A DNA stretch of 32,375 bases from NCBI GenBank assembly GCA_030550175.1, contig JAUQPW010000064.1, positions 1-32,375 on the forward strand, in the 5' to 3' direction. The notes under the pieces were generated by a model. That model made no database searches. It was not told where the DNA came from and saw only the letters and a program-made list of their open reading frames with translations. Source of the DNA: a bacterium (GTDB taxonomy: Bacteria; Moduliflexota; Moduliflexia; Moduliflexales; JAUQPW01). Shown here piece after piece: positions 1-7,221 of the stretch. Each line of letters starts with the position of its first letter. Positions within the stretch are counted from its first letter, which is position 1. The position numbers and the translations under genes are program-made.

Positions 1-61
1 ACACTCCCATACCCCCATACCTCCATCCCCCCACACTCCCACACTCCCACACTTCTCCACT
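1..61. repeat. octamer tandem repeat array
   Basis: The first 61 bases read as consecutive 8-nt words: CCCATACC twice, TCCATCCC, CCCACACT three times, then TCTCCACT. The array may continue left of the window. It directly follows the stop codon of the binding-protein gene on the minus strand. The same kind of 8-nt phased array recurs at 18187-18236. Confidence 0.85.
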
Positions 62-1371
62 CAGGCATTCCGGAACTCTTCCCATTTTTCCAGGTAATAC
101 TGATTTTCTGTTGGCCAGATCTCAATGGAACCGATGTGTTTAATCCGTTCTTCAATGGAGCCTCCTTCTCGTCGGTGCCCTTCTGGAGAAGGAGTTCCCT
201 CTTCCATGGACCATTCATATTTTTCCGGTACAAACAGGTAAGGTTCCTTGACGGGTTTATAGGTCCGTTTTCCTTCATAAGCCCAGCCATAATACTCCGG
301 ACCCATGGCTTTTCTCACTTCCTCGGTTGGATAAGAGGGGGTGGAGTAGCCGTATTGTTGAATAAATTTAGCGAACCATCCGCCGAGGTGGAACATCATC
401 AAGGCATAGACGGCTTGAAGATTATCTCTGCTACCCGGTTCGGTGGGGGCCATTCCCCCAAACCAGAAGTTGGAACCTTCTTTAACCTCGGCATAGGTAC
501 AAGGGGTTCCTGCTCGCCTTACATCATAGACAATGGGTTGCCAGGCATCTGCAATCCAGACCTCTTCACTGGCCAGGAGATTAACTAAGTCTCCGTAGGA
601 GAGCCACAGAGTCCGAAATTGTCCTTCCCGTTTCTTTTTGATCAGAAAGGCAATAACCTGATCCACCTCTTCCTTAGTCAGATCGCCTTCTCCATGCTTA
701 GGCTTTTCCATCAAGCCAGCTCCAACCAGATACATAGCCGTAGAACTGACGGTCAGTTGAGGAGCATCAAAAAGAGCGACCTTGCCTTTCCATTTAGGAT
801 CAAAGAGTGCCCCCCAGGAGTCTACTTTATCGACATACTTGGGATTGTACCCAATCGTATCAAAGTTACAAATGTACGGAAAGAGGGAGAAGGTATCTTT
901 CTTGATTGGATCCGCGTAAATAAACCTGTTCATTGCCTCGGCAATCCATTTTTTCTCAATCACCTTCTCGGGATCAAAGAACAAATCACCGATGGAGCCT
1001 TTTTTCCAAATGGGGATATCCGTTACGGGAACATTTTTAATGACCTTCTTTTCCTGGATAGGGGTCCAGAATGAGCAGGTATTACTGACGACATCGAAGA
1101 TCTCATTCCCACCGGTTAAAAGGGTTTGATTGGTGGAAATTTGATCCTTCAGGGTGGTTACTACCTTGTATCCGGTAGCCTTTTGAAATTCGGTGACCTG
1201 CTGTTCATAGGCCGAGAAAACCTGGGCCAGCCATTGAACAGGCTCCTTTTGCTCTGATGCGGTCTGTGCCTCGGCCAGAATCCCTTTGAAAACAGGAAAA
1301 AAAGGGGCCAATCCGGTAAATTTAAGGAAATCCCTTCGGCTAAAGTCCAGACGAAAACCTTTTGGTTTCAT
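61..1371 (-). CDS. Tat-exported ABC transporter substrate-binding protein, polyamine/opine type
   Basis: Solute-binding protein of an ABC importer, acting outside the cytoplasmic membrane. It is 436 aa from the chosen ATG. Residues 11-17 read SRRDFLK, a classic twin-arginine export motif, followed by a short hydrophobic stretch and an A-E-A cleavage-like site near residue 35. The mature part has the extracellular-solute-binding (PotD-like) pattern, including FPYICNFDTIGYN and the WGALFDPKWKGKVAL block. An upstream start at 1443 is possible, but those 24 residues are encoded by the right-hand part of an inverted repeat, so I chose 1371. No strong ribosome-binding site is visible. It is the last visible gene of the permease-ATPase-hydrolase-binding protein cluster. 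Polyamine, opine or a related amine ligand is inferred from the family only. Confidence 0.88.
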   Translation of the reverse strand: MKPKGFRLDFSRRDFLKFTGLAPFFPVFKGILAEAQTASEQKEPVQWLAQVFSAYEQQVTEFQKATGYKVVTTLKDQISTNQTLLTGGNEIFDVVSNTCSFWTPIQEKKVIKNVPVTDIPIWKKGSIGDLFFDPEKVIEKKWIAEAMNRFIYADPIKKDTFSLFPYICNFDTIGYNPKYVDKVDSWGALFDPKWKGKVALFDAPQLTVSSTAMYLVGAGLMEKPKHGEGDLTKEEVDQVIAFLIKKKREGQFRTLWLSYGDLVNLLASEEVWIADAWQPIVYDVRRAGTPCTYAEVKEGSNFWFGGMAPTEPGSRDNLQAVYALMMFHLGGWFAKFIQQYGYSTPSYPTEEVRKAMGPEYYGWAYEGKRTYKPVKEPYLFVPEKYEWSMEEGTPSPEGHRREGGSIEERIKHIGSIEIWPTENQYYLEKWEEFRNA

Positions 1372-1393
1372 AAGCAGGTCTAGGAAGGACCGC

Positions 1394-1461
1394 GTTTGAG
1401 ACGCGGGGACTTTGGGACACGGAGACATTTCCCCGTGTCCCAAAGTCCCCGCGTCTCAAAC
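1394..1461. repeat. perfect 29-bp inverted repeat
   Basis: Left arm 1394-1422 and right arm 1433-1461 are exact reverse complements with a 10-nt loop. The arms are built from 7-nt-phased words (GACGCGG, GGACTTT, GGGACAC). It lies in the 123-nt gap between the hydrolase stop and the binding-protein start, so in the transcript it would form a very stable hairpin just before the binding-protein gene. Confidence 0.95.
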
Positions 1462-1494
1462 AGGACCCTTCGTGGATTAGATTTTTATCTATGG

Positions 1495-2046
1495 TTATAC
1501 GAACTCTATCTTTTCCGAATCCGTAACTTCTCCAAAGTGGGTTTCGATATCGTAAAGGGAAGAGTCCTGTTCACGCTGGTCGGTTGCTTCCACACAATCC
1601 TTGGGGACGATAACCTTATACCCTCGGAAAAAGGCATCATGGATGGTGGAGCGAACACAGATATTGGTAACCACTCCGGTGACAAGGAGGGTATGAATCT
1701 TTAGCTCCCGCAGGACGGCATCCAGATCGGTTCCGTAAAATCCACTGTATCTTCGTTTCTTAATTACGTAATCTTCCCTTTGGGGGGCCAGTTCTTCGAT
1801 GACTTCAGCTCCCCAGGTGTTTTCAATACAGTGGGGAATTCGCTTTTCAAATTCCCAGTCGTCTTTATCTGCTCGATGGGTATCGTTAAGATAAATCACC
1901 GGGATTTTAGCCCTGCGACAGCGCTCCAGGAGCCTTTTTACATTGGGAATAATTTTTCTTCCTCGATCAAAGGGCATCTTTCCCCCGTCTTTTAAAAACT
2001 CATTGAGCATGTCGATGATTAAAAGGGCCGTACCTTTAGATTCCAT
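1495..2046 (-). CDS. isochorismatase-family cysteine hydrolase
   Basis: Cytoplasmic amidohydrolase of the isochorismatase/nicotinamidase superfamily, 183 aa, the usual length. The catalytic triad is visible: D12 in LLIIDMLNEF, K97 in the KKRRYSGFYGT block, and nucleophile C130 in TNICVRST, preceded by the GVVT turn (124-127) typical of the cis-peptide near the active site. The KxRYSGFY form resembles ureidoacrylate/N-carbamoyl amidohydrolases more than nicotinamidases, so cleavage of an amide or carbamoyl group is a reasonable inference; the substrate is unknown. The start overlaps the end of the ATPase gene by 11 nt, indicating translational coupling. Its place inside an ABC-importer operon suggests it works on the imported compound. 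Confidence 0.9.
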   Translation of the reverse strand: MESKGTALLIIDMLNEFLKDGGKMPFDRGRKIIPNVKRLLERCRRAKIPVIYLNDTHRADKDDWEFEKRIPHCIENTWGAEVIEELAPQREDYVIKKRRYSGFYGTDLDAVLRELKIHTLLVTGVVTNICVRSTIHDAFFRGYKVIVPKDCVEATDQREQDSSLYDIETHFGEVTDSEKIEFV

Positions 2047-3148
2047 CCTTTACTCTCCTTTTTGAATGAGGTGCTAAGAGAAGGATCGAATCCTCCAGCT
2101 TCCATCCTATCGGAACCGGGCTTCCGATCCTTCCTGGAACCCTTCCACTGTTACTCTGCTTGAGGACTTTAATCTCCTGTTTATTTTTTAATTGGAGGGT
2201 ATAGATGATTTGAGAGCCCTGGAAGATCTCTTCTAAGAGCATGCCTTCCAGCCGGTTCTCACAAACCTCTGCCTCCCTTTCCAGGCTTATACTTTCCGCA
2301 TGAACTGCTAAAAAGACCTCCTCTCCGGGGGAGGGGTTTTCCTCCTGTTGGGGGGCATAGACGTCTCCCACGCCAGCATCCAGGATTATTCGGTTCCGAT
2401 CAAAACCTTTTACCTGAACCGGAATAAGGTTTACATCCCCCAAAAACCCGGCTACAAACACCGAACGGGGGCGGTAGTAGATCTCTTCAGGCTTTCCCAT
2501 CTGCTCGATTCTTCCTCGATTCATCAAGATGATTTGATCCGCCATGGCAAAAGCTTGACTCAGATCGTGGGAAACATAGATGAAGGTCATTTTCAATTCT
2601 CGGTGAAGCCGCTTGATTTCTACTTCCAATTGTTTTTGCAACCGATAATCCAGGCTTCCCAAAGGTTCGTCCAGAAGTAATACTGCCGGCTCTACCACAA
2701 GGGATCTGGCCAGAGCAACCCGTTGCTGCTGTCCTCCACTCAATTGGGCCGGATACCGCTTCCTCAACTCGGAAATACCCACGACTTCCAGAATAGCTTG
2801 AACCTTCCGCTTCCGTTCTGCTTCTCCCATCTTTCGCATTCTGAGTCCGAATTCAACATTCTCTTCAACCGTCTTGTGGGGAAAAAGGGCGAAATCTTGA
2901 AAGACCATGGAGATATTTCGTCGGTAGGTTGGAACCTCGCGTACATCCTCTCCATGAATGAAGATGGCTCCTTCTGTGGGTTCTAGAAGTCCTGCAATGA
3001 TTTTTAATACCGTTGTCTTTCCACAACCGCTGGGTCCCAGAAGAACACAAAAGGATCCCTTCTCTACGGTGAAGGATATGTTATCTACAGCGGTGACTGA
3101 ATCATATTTTTTAGTTAGATTTTGGACGATGACTTCAGATTGAGCCAT
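2036..3148 (-). CDS. ABC transporter ATP-binding protein, PotA type
   Basis: ATPase that drives the importer from the cytoplasmic face, 370 aa. Walker A is GPSGCGKTT at residues 38-46, the Q-loop is Q84 in MVFQDFALFP, the signature is LSGGQQQR at 136-143, Walker B is VLLLDE at 156-161, and the H-loop lies in YVSHD. A C-terminal TOBE-like region of about 130 residues follows, including FLGDVNLIPV, as in spermidine/putrescine, iron and sugar importers of this class. The permease gene lies upstream across a 257-nt gap; the hydrolase gene downstream overlaps it by 11 nt. No clear Shine-Dalgarno precedes the ATG. Confidence 0.95.
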   Translation of the reverse strand: MAQSEVIVQNLTKKYDSVTAVDNISFTVEKGSFCVLLGPSGCGKTTVLKIIAGLLEPTEGAIFIHGEDVREVPTYRRNISMVFQDFALFPHKTVEENVEFGLRMRKMGEAERKRKVQAILEVVGISELRKRYPAQLSGGQQQRVALARSLVVEPAVLLLDEPLGSLDYRLQKQLEVEIKRLHRELKMTFIYVSHDLSQAFAMADQIILMNRGRIEQMGKPEEIYYRPRSVFVAGFLGDVNLIPVQVKGFDRNRIILDAGVGDVYAPQQEENPSPGEEVFLAVHAESISLEREAEVCENRLEGMLLEEIFQGSQIIYTLQLKNKQEIKVLKQSNSGRVPGRIGSPVPIGWKLEDSILLLAPHSKRRVKDGI

Positions 3149-3405
3149 GGGTTGTAATATTAAACTTAAAAGGTATGGGGTTTATCCAAATAACTTCCTC
3201 ATCGTGGAAATCCCAATGTTGTTCGTACTACGGCTCGTACCTCTTCAGCTATCCCTATCGAGTCTTCTGCAGCTTGTTAGTCTGCTTAGACGCCTAGGTA
3301 GCGAGTGGCGACATCAAAAGTATTTAGACAGGCTAAATTTTGCGCTCGACTTCTTTTTCAGAAACATCTTTACACCTTTACCTGGGGGTGTCAATGAAAA
3401 CTTAC
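3149..3405. other. 257-nt spacer between permease and ATPase genes
   Basis: No convincing gene is seen. A plus-strand frame runs open here but has no recognisable protein pattern. A short piece near 3215-3240 (GTTGTTCGTACTACGGCTCG) recalls the 7-nt words at 29290-29330, so this may be an eroded repeat patch. I see no trace of a second permease. Confidence 0.4.
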
Positions 3406-4164
3406 TCAGCTTTTTCTCAGAACCAACCATCCTGTCAAACCTAACAGCAGAATAGAAAATACAGTAGATAAAGTACCTAAAGCATATAGTTCAGGAGTTG
3501 CCCGGGCAGATAGTTGGGCCAAAATTTCAGCCGGGATGGTATTATCTGTCCCTAGCAGAAAGATCCCCCGTTCGGATTCGTTGTATGATAAGGTAAAGGC
3601 AAAGAGGGCAGTTCCCAAAATGGTAGGAAAAAGTAGAGGAAGGAGGATCTCTCGAAAGATAGCCCAGTTGTTTCCTCCCAGGGTTTTGGCTGCAGCTTCA
3701 TAGGTTTGGATTTTCGGATCGAATCCTGCCAGCATGATGAGGATTCCGAAGGGTAGGGTCCAGATGACATGGACCGGGAGGGCCGCCCACAGAGATTTTT
3801 TAATCCCTAAGGTTTGGTAAAACAAGGCCGTTCCCAGACCGTAGGTAATGCCGGGTATGACGATACCCAGGATAAAAAGATAAAAAATAAACAGTCTCCC
3901 TCTAAATCTTTCCCGAAGGGCATAAGCAGTCATAAAGCTCAAAACAGTGGTTAAAATCATAGTTACTAAGGCGAGCTTGAGGGAGCGGTAAACGGCTTCC
4001 ATGAGCTTAGGGCTCTGGAGTAATTTCACATACCACTCCAGGCTTAACTCTTTGAAAGGAAACGTTAACCCGCCAGAATTGAAGGAGAAAACCGTCAAAG
4101 AAAAGATGGGAAGGTAGATAAACAGGATCAATACCGTCAGATATATCCTGAGCAGTTTTTCCAT
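3406..4164 (-). CDS. ABC transporter permease, PotC type
   Basis: Integral membrane subunit of the importer, 252 aa from the chosen ATG. It has about six hydrophobic segments: the first is LYLPIFSLTVF-like near the N terminus, the last is LLLGLTGWLV just before the end. The cytoplasmic EAA loop that docks on the ATPase is visible as EAAAKTLGGNNWAIFREILLP. A TTG at 4200 would add 12 residues with GGATAGGA almost touching it; the ATG at 4164 gives the usual PotC-like N terminus (MEKLLRIYL), so I prefer it. Neither start has an ideal ribosome-binding site. Importers of this type normally need two different permeases or a homodimer, and no PotB partner is visible in the window. Confidence 0.9.
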   Translation of the reverse strand: MEKLLRIYLTVLILFIYLPIFSLTVFSFNSGGLTFPFKELSLEWYVKLLQSPKLMEAVYRSLKLALVTMILTTVLSFMTAYALRERFRGRLFIFYLFILGIVIPGITYGLGTALFYQTLGIKKSLWAALPVHVIWTLPFGILIMLAGFDPKIQTYEAAAKTLGGNNWAIFREILLPLLFPTILGTALFAFTLSYNESERGIFLLGTDNTIPAEILAQLSARATPELYALGTLSTVFSILLLGLTGWLVLRKS

Positions 4165-4239
4165 AGTCAGATTTATTGGTTTCTCTTTGAAATAACCCAA
4201 TCCTATCCGGTTAAGCAGAGTTAGGTTCCTGACAACTTC

Positions 4240-4593
4240 TTACTTTTTTCTCTTCTTTTTGTTACGTTCTAACTTCCGTAGGGCTACAGATAAGGCCTTA
4301 TAGGCCCATTCCTGTAACATTTCCCTATCTTCCAATACCTCCACCGGAACCTCGTAGTACTGCATCACATGGGACTTCTCACCAAATGGCTTAAATGGAC
4401 CCATGCCTCTCGCTTCATAATCAGATCTGTTGGAATCGTCTACTTTGAAATACAGAGTATCTTCGGCGATGAGGGCAAAAAATACTCCCTTCCAATAAAG
4501 TCCTACACCGCCAAACATTTTTCTTGCCGTAACAGGTCCTGCCGATTTAAGTTGATCTAAAACATAATCTAAATATTCTTCACTGAAGGACAT
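4240..4593 (-). CDS. TfoX N-terminal domain protein
   Basis: Small protein of 117 aa that is essentially one TfoX/Sxy N-terminal domain: RKMFGGVGLYWKG near residues 24-36, then FALIAEDTLYFKVDD, followed by a helical tail with a lysine-rich end. In gamma-proteobacteria the longer TfoX protein controls competence genes with CRP, but stand-alone N-domain proteins are widespread and mostly uncharacterised, so no competence role is claimed. It is divergent from dapB and probably shares the upstream region: a minus-strand TTGACA lies at 4625-4630. The ribosome-binding site (AGAG) is weak. Confidence 0.85.
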   Translation of the reverse strand: MSFSEEYLDYVLDQLKSAGPVTARKMFGGVGLYWKGVFFALIAEDTLYFKVDDSNRSDYEARGMGPFKPFGEKSHVMQYYEVPVEVLEDREMLQEWAYKALSVALRKLERNKKKRKK

Positions 4594-4623
4594 GTTTTTC
4601 TCTAAATTTAAATAAAAAACTTC

Positions 4624-4653
4624 TTGTCAAGGATCCTTTTCCTTGTTCATAAT
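4624..4653 (+). promoter_or_regulatory. likely dapB promoter, overlapping a divergent -35 box
   Basis: TTGTCA at 4624-4629 and CATAAT at 4648-4653 with an 18-nt spacer match the sigma70 consensus at five of six positions each. The opposite strand has an exact TTGACA over almost the same bases (4625-4630), directed at the TfoX-domain gene. A perfect 10-bp palindrome AAGGATCCTT (4629-4638) sits right behind the -35 box and could be an operator. Confidence 0.55.
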
Positions 4654-4707
4654 ACAATCATGTTGGGTAATTAAACAAATAAATCTAGCAAGGAGGTGAG
4701 GGGAAGC

Positions 4708-5442
4708 ATGAATATTGCCATCATAGGATACGGGAAAATGGGAAAAGAAATACAATCTACAGCCATTGAGCAGGGCCTGACGGTACGAGCTATCATTGAT
4801 CCTTTGGTCAAAGAAGCAGATTTTCCCGACATTACCGAGGAAAGCGTAAAAGATATTGACGTTGGTATTGAATTTACAGCTCCTTCTGTAACGGTGGATA
4901 ATATTAAGAAGATGGCCAGACTGGGTAAGAATATGGTTGTGGGAACTACGGGGTGGTATGATCGGCTGGATGAAGTTAAAAAGGTTGTGGAAGAGGGAGG
5001 AATCGGATTTGTTTATTCACCGAATTTCTCCTTGGGAATGAATCTGTTCTACAAATTGATAGAGGAGGCAGCCAGGCTTTTCAATCGCTATGAGATGTAT
5101 GATGTATTCTGTTATGAGCTTCATAACAACCAGAAGGTAGATAGTCCCAGTGGAACTGCCAAGGTTATTGGAAAAATTTTACTGGATCATATTGACAGGA
5201 AAAAAAAATTGGTGTTTGATAGATTAGACCGAAGGATCAAGAAAGACGAGTTACATGTTGCCAGTGTTCGGGCTGGATTTATCCCGGGAACCCACGTAGT
5301 CGGATTTGATTCCGAGGCAGATACCATTGAAATCAAACACGAGGCACGAAGTCGGAAAGGCTTTGCAATGGGAGCTGTTTTGGCAGCTAAATGGATTCAA
5401 GGTAAGAAGGGTTTTTATACCATGGCCGATGTGTTAAGGTAA
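4708..5442 (+). CDS. dapB: 4-hydroxy-tetrahydrodipicolinate reductase
   Basis: NAD(P)H-dependent reductase of lysine and diaminopimelate synthesis, acting on the product of DapA. It is 244 aa, shorter than the roughly 270 aa of the E. coli enzyme. The nucleotide-binding loop GYGKMG (7-12), the GTTGWY segment (79-84), and the active-site block HNNQKVDSPSGTAK starting at H139 with K143 are visible. The proton-donor His and the Lys are kept, but the second His of the usual HHRHK is Asn. AGGAGG at 4691-4696 is followed 11 nt later by ATG 4708; a GTG at 4696 lies inside that site and is rejected. The next gene, dapA, follows after a repeat hairpin, so the two are probably co-transcribed. Confidence 0.95.
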   Translation: MNIAIIGYGKMGKEIQSTAIEQGLTVRAIIDPLVKEADFPDITEESVKDIDVGIEFTAPSVTVDNIKKMARLGKNMVVGTTGWYDRLDEVKKVVEEGGIGFVYSPNFSLGMNLFYKLIEEAARLFNRYEMYDVFCYELHNNQKVDSPSGTAKVIGKILLDHIDRKKKLVFDRLDRRIKKDELHVASVRAGFIPGTHVVGFDSEADTIEIKHEARSRKGFAMGAVLAAKWIQGKKGFYTMADVLR

Positions 5443-5452
5443 AAAATTTGTC

Positions 5453-5502
5453 TGTTGTTCGTCGTCCGTTGTATAGATTTTTACAATGGACAACAGACAA
5501 CA
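5453..5502. repeat. heptad-phased inverted repeat between dapB and dapA
   Basis: Left arm 5453-5473 and right arm 5482-5502 pair over 21 positions with four transition-type mismatches and an 8-nt loop. The right side reads as 7-nt words GGACAAC, AGACAAC, AGGCAAT. An ATG inside the right arm (5486) could be mistaken for the dapA start. Confidence 0.85.
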
Positions 5503-5527
5503 GGCAATGGACAGAAAAGAGAAAACT

Positions 5528-6427
5528 ATGAGTACTATGACCGACACGTCCATCTTTCGAGGTTCTATCGTTGCGTTGGTTACTCCTTTCAAGAAAACCG
5601 GGGAGGTGGACGAGGAAAAACTTCGTGAGCTGGTTAACTGGCATATCGAAGAGGGTACAGATGCCATCGTACCCTGTGGCACCACCGGTGAAAGCGTAAC
5701 CATGACGCATCAAGAACAAGAGCGTGTCATCCGAATTGTAATAGAAGAAGCCCGCGGGCGTATTCCGGTTATTGCAGGTGCTGGAACCAATAACACAGCT
5801 GCTAGCATTGAAATGTCCAAGCGAGCTAAAGCCATGGGGGCACAAGGGGTTTTAATCGTATGTCCCTATTATAATAAACCAACTCAGGAGGGTATCGCCC
5901 GGCATTACAAAGCCATTGCCCAAGAAGCCCAAATTCCCATCGTCGTTTATAACGTTCCCAGTAGAACCGGAACGAATATCACCGCAGAAACACTCCTCCG
6001 CCTGACCCAGGAACCCTATATTGTAGCCGTTAAAGAAGCTTCTGGAAACATCGTCCAGATGATGCAGATTCTAAAGGACCGTCCCTCTCACTTTAGGGTC
6101 CTTGCCGGAGACGATGTCTTTGCCTACCCCCTGATCGCTCTGGGTGGGGATGGTTGTATCTCGGTGGTAGCTAACGAAACACCCAGATTATTCAGCCAAA
6201 TGATTCATCTCTGCTTAGACAAAAAATTTGACGAGGCCCTTAAAATCCATAATCAATTATTCTCTCTCATGAATCTCAACTTTATCGAAACCAATCCCAT
6301 TCCGGTTAAGACAGCCCTTGAAATGATGGGTAAAATGAAGGCCTACTTCCGATTACCCCTGTGCGAAATAGGAGAGGCCAACAAGGAAAAATTAAGGATC
6401 GGATTGAAAGAATTAAACCTGATTTAA
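5528..6427 (+). CDS. dapA: 4-hydroxy-tetrahydrodipicolinate synthase
   Basis: Class I aldolase condensing pyruvate with aspartate semialdehyde, the committed step of the lysine/diaminopimelate branch. It is 299 aa from ATG 5528, the typical size. GTTGES (51-56) holds the conserved Thr pair, Y141 and R146 lie in YNVPSRTG, and the Schiff-base lysine is K169 in IVAVKEASGN. The ATG at 5486 would add 14 residues encoded by the right arm of the repeat hairpin, so it is rejected; the alternative ATG at 5537 cannot be excluded. It sits just after dapB in the same direction. The true ribosome-binding site is weak (AAAAGAGAAAACT). Confidence 0.96.
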   Translation: MSTMTDTSIFRGSIVALVTPFKKTGEVDEEKLRELVNWHIEEGTDAIVPCGTTGESVTMTHQEQERVIRIVIEEARGRIPVIAGAGTNNTAASIEMSKRAKAMGAQGVLIVCPYYNKPTQEGIARHYKAIAQEAQIPIVVYNVPSRTGTNITAETLLRLTQEPYIVAVKEASGNIVQMMQILKDRPSHFRVLAGDDVFAYPLIALGGDGCISVVANETPRLFSQMIHLCLDKKFDEALKIHNQLFSLMNLNFIETNPIPVKTALEMMGKMKAYFRLPLCEIGEANKEKLRIGLKELNLI

Positions 6428-6436
6428 AAATCAAGG

Positions 6437-6481
6437 GCCAGAAGTCAGAGCCAATAGAACTTCTAGGTTCTGATTTCTGGC
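6437..6481. terminator. hairpin after dapA, possible terminator
   Basis: Arms 6437-6452 and 6466-6481 (GCCAGAAGTCAGAGCC against GGTTCTGATTTCTGGC) pair at 14 of 16 positions with a 13-nt loop, starting 10 nt past the dapA stop. It is built from the TTCTGAC-type 7-nt words also seen at 24402-24469 and 31637-31700. There is no proper U-tract, so termination is uncertain. Confidence 0.55.
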
Positions 6482-6791
6482 TTCTACCCTCTTTCTGCTA
6501 ACGTTTCCTTATCCCCTCAACCCTGGAAAGTCCCATACCCGGTAATACCCATTTTTAATTAAACGTGTATCCTGTCATCATAAGCGAAGTGATCTGTTTT
6601 TTTTTTTATACTTCTATTTTAACAAATGGGTTAAGACCTAAACAGACAGAGGAAAGTTATCTTATGGGTAGAAAATGTTTCTATGAATAACCGCTTTTAG
6701 GTTGACTTTTTTTTTAGATAGCCTAAATTAGGCATTAAATCCCTGTAATGCAACAAGACGACTTACCCAGCTAAAAGGAAGATTACCGGTT
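6482..6791 (+). promoter_or_regulatory. A/T-rich region with a weak promoter for the small TPR gene
   Basis: No gene is seen in this stretch. TTGACT at 6702-6707 and TAAATT at 6724-6729 with a 16-nt spacer could drive the TPR gene. The -10 lies inside the near-perfect palindrome GCCTAAATTAGGC (6721-6733), which could be an operator. T-runs occur near 6597-6608 and 6707-6715. Confidence 0.35.
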
Positions 6792-7109
6792 ATGAGTACC
6801 AAAGAGGAACATTATGAGCAAGGATTTAACTTTTTTGTTAAAGGTATGGTGGATGAGGCCATTGCCGAGTATCAGAAAGCCATTACCTTAGATCCTCAAT
6901 TTACGATGGCTTATTTGGCCCTGTCTATGGCCTACGAGAAAAAAGAAGCTCTGGATGAAGCCATTGCAACAATTAAAAAAGCCATTGAACTGGATCCCGA
7001 GGACCCACTCCTCCATACCAGCTTATCCAGATTCTATCAAAAGAAAGGCATGATTCCAGAAGCCGAGCAAGAAATGGTCATTGCCAGTAGCTTGCAAAGG
7101 AAATTTTAG
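6792..7109 (+). CDS. small TPR protein
   Basis: A 105-aa protein made of about three tetratricopeptide repeats: residues roughly 3-36 (EEHYEQGFNFFVKGMVDEAI), 37-70 (TMAYLALSMAYEKKEALDEA) and 71-105. TPRs are protein-docking scaffolds; the partner is unknown. No signal peptide or membrane segment is present, so it is probably cytoplasmic. AAAGGAAGA at 6774-6782 is a reasonable ribosome-binding site for the ATG. A GT2 glycosyltransferase follows 112 nt downstream in the same direction. Confidence 0.85.
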   Translation: MSTKEEHYEQGFNFFVKGMVDEAIAEYQKAITLDPQFTMAYLALSMAYEKKEALDEAIATIKKAIELDPEDPLLHTSLSRFYQKKGMIPEAEQEMVIASSLQRKF

Positions 7110-7221
7110 TAAGGAAAGAACTCCCATTTTTTTCGGAAAGAAATAAAAAATCGGTTGAATCTGATAGAAAACGGGAAAAAGAACCAGGAGACCTTACTTG
7201 TAATGATTTAAAAGGAGTTTT

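Noticed and set aside
1372..1443. Longer binding-protein start at 1443
   Set aside because: It would be encoded largely by the inverted repeat and would push the Tat motif away from the N terminus.
3147..3455. Open plus-strand frame of 102 codons over the permease-ATPase gap
   Set aside because: No family pattern, no ribosome-binding site, and its 3' part overlaps the permease gene on the other strand.
5486..5527. Longer dapA start at 5486
   Set aside because: The extra residues are encoded by the right arm of a repeat hairpin and are absent from the family's usual N terminus.
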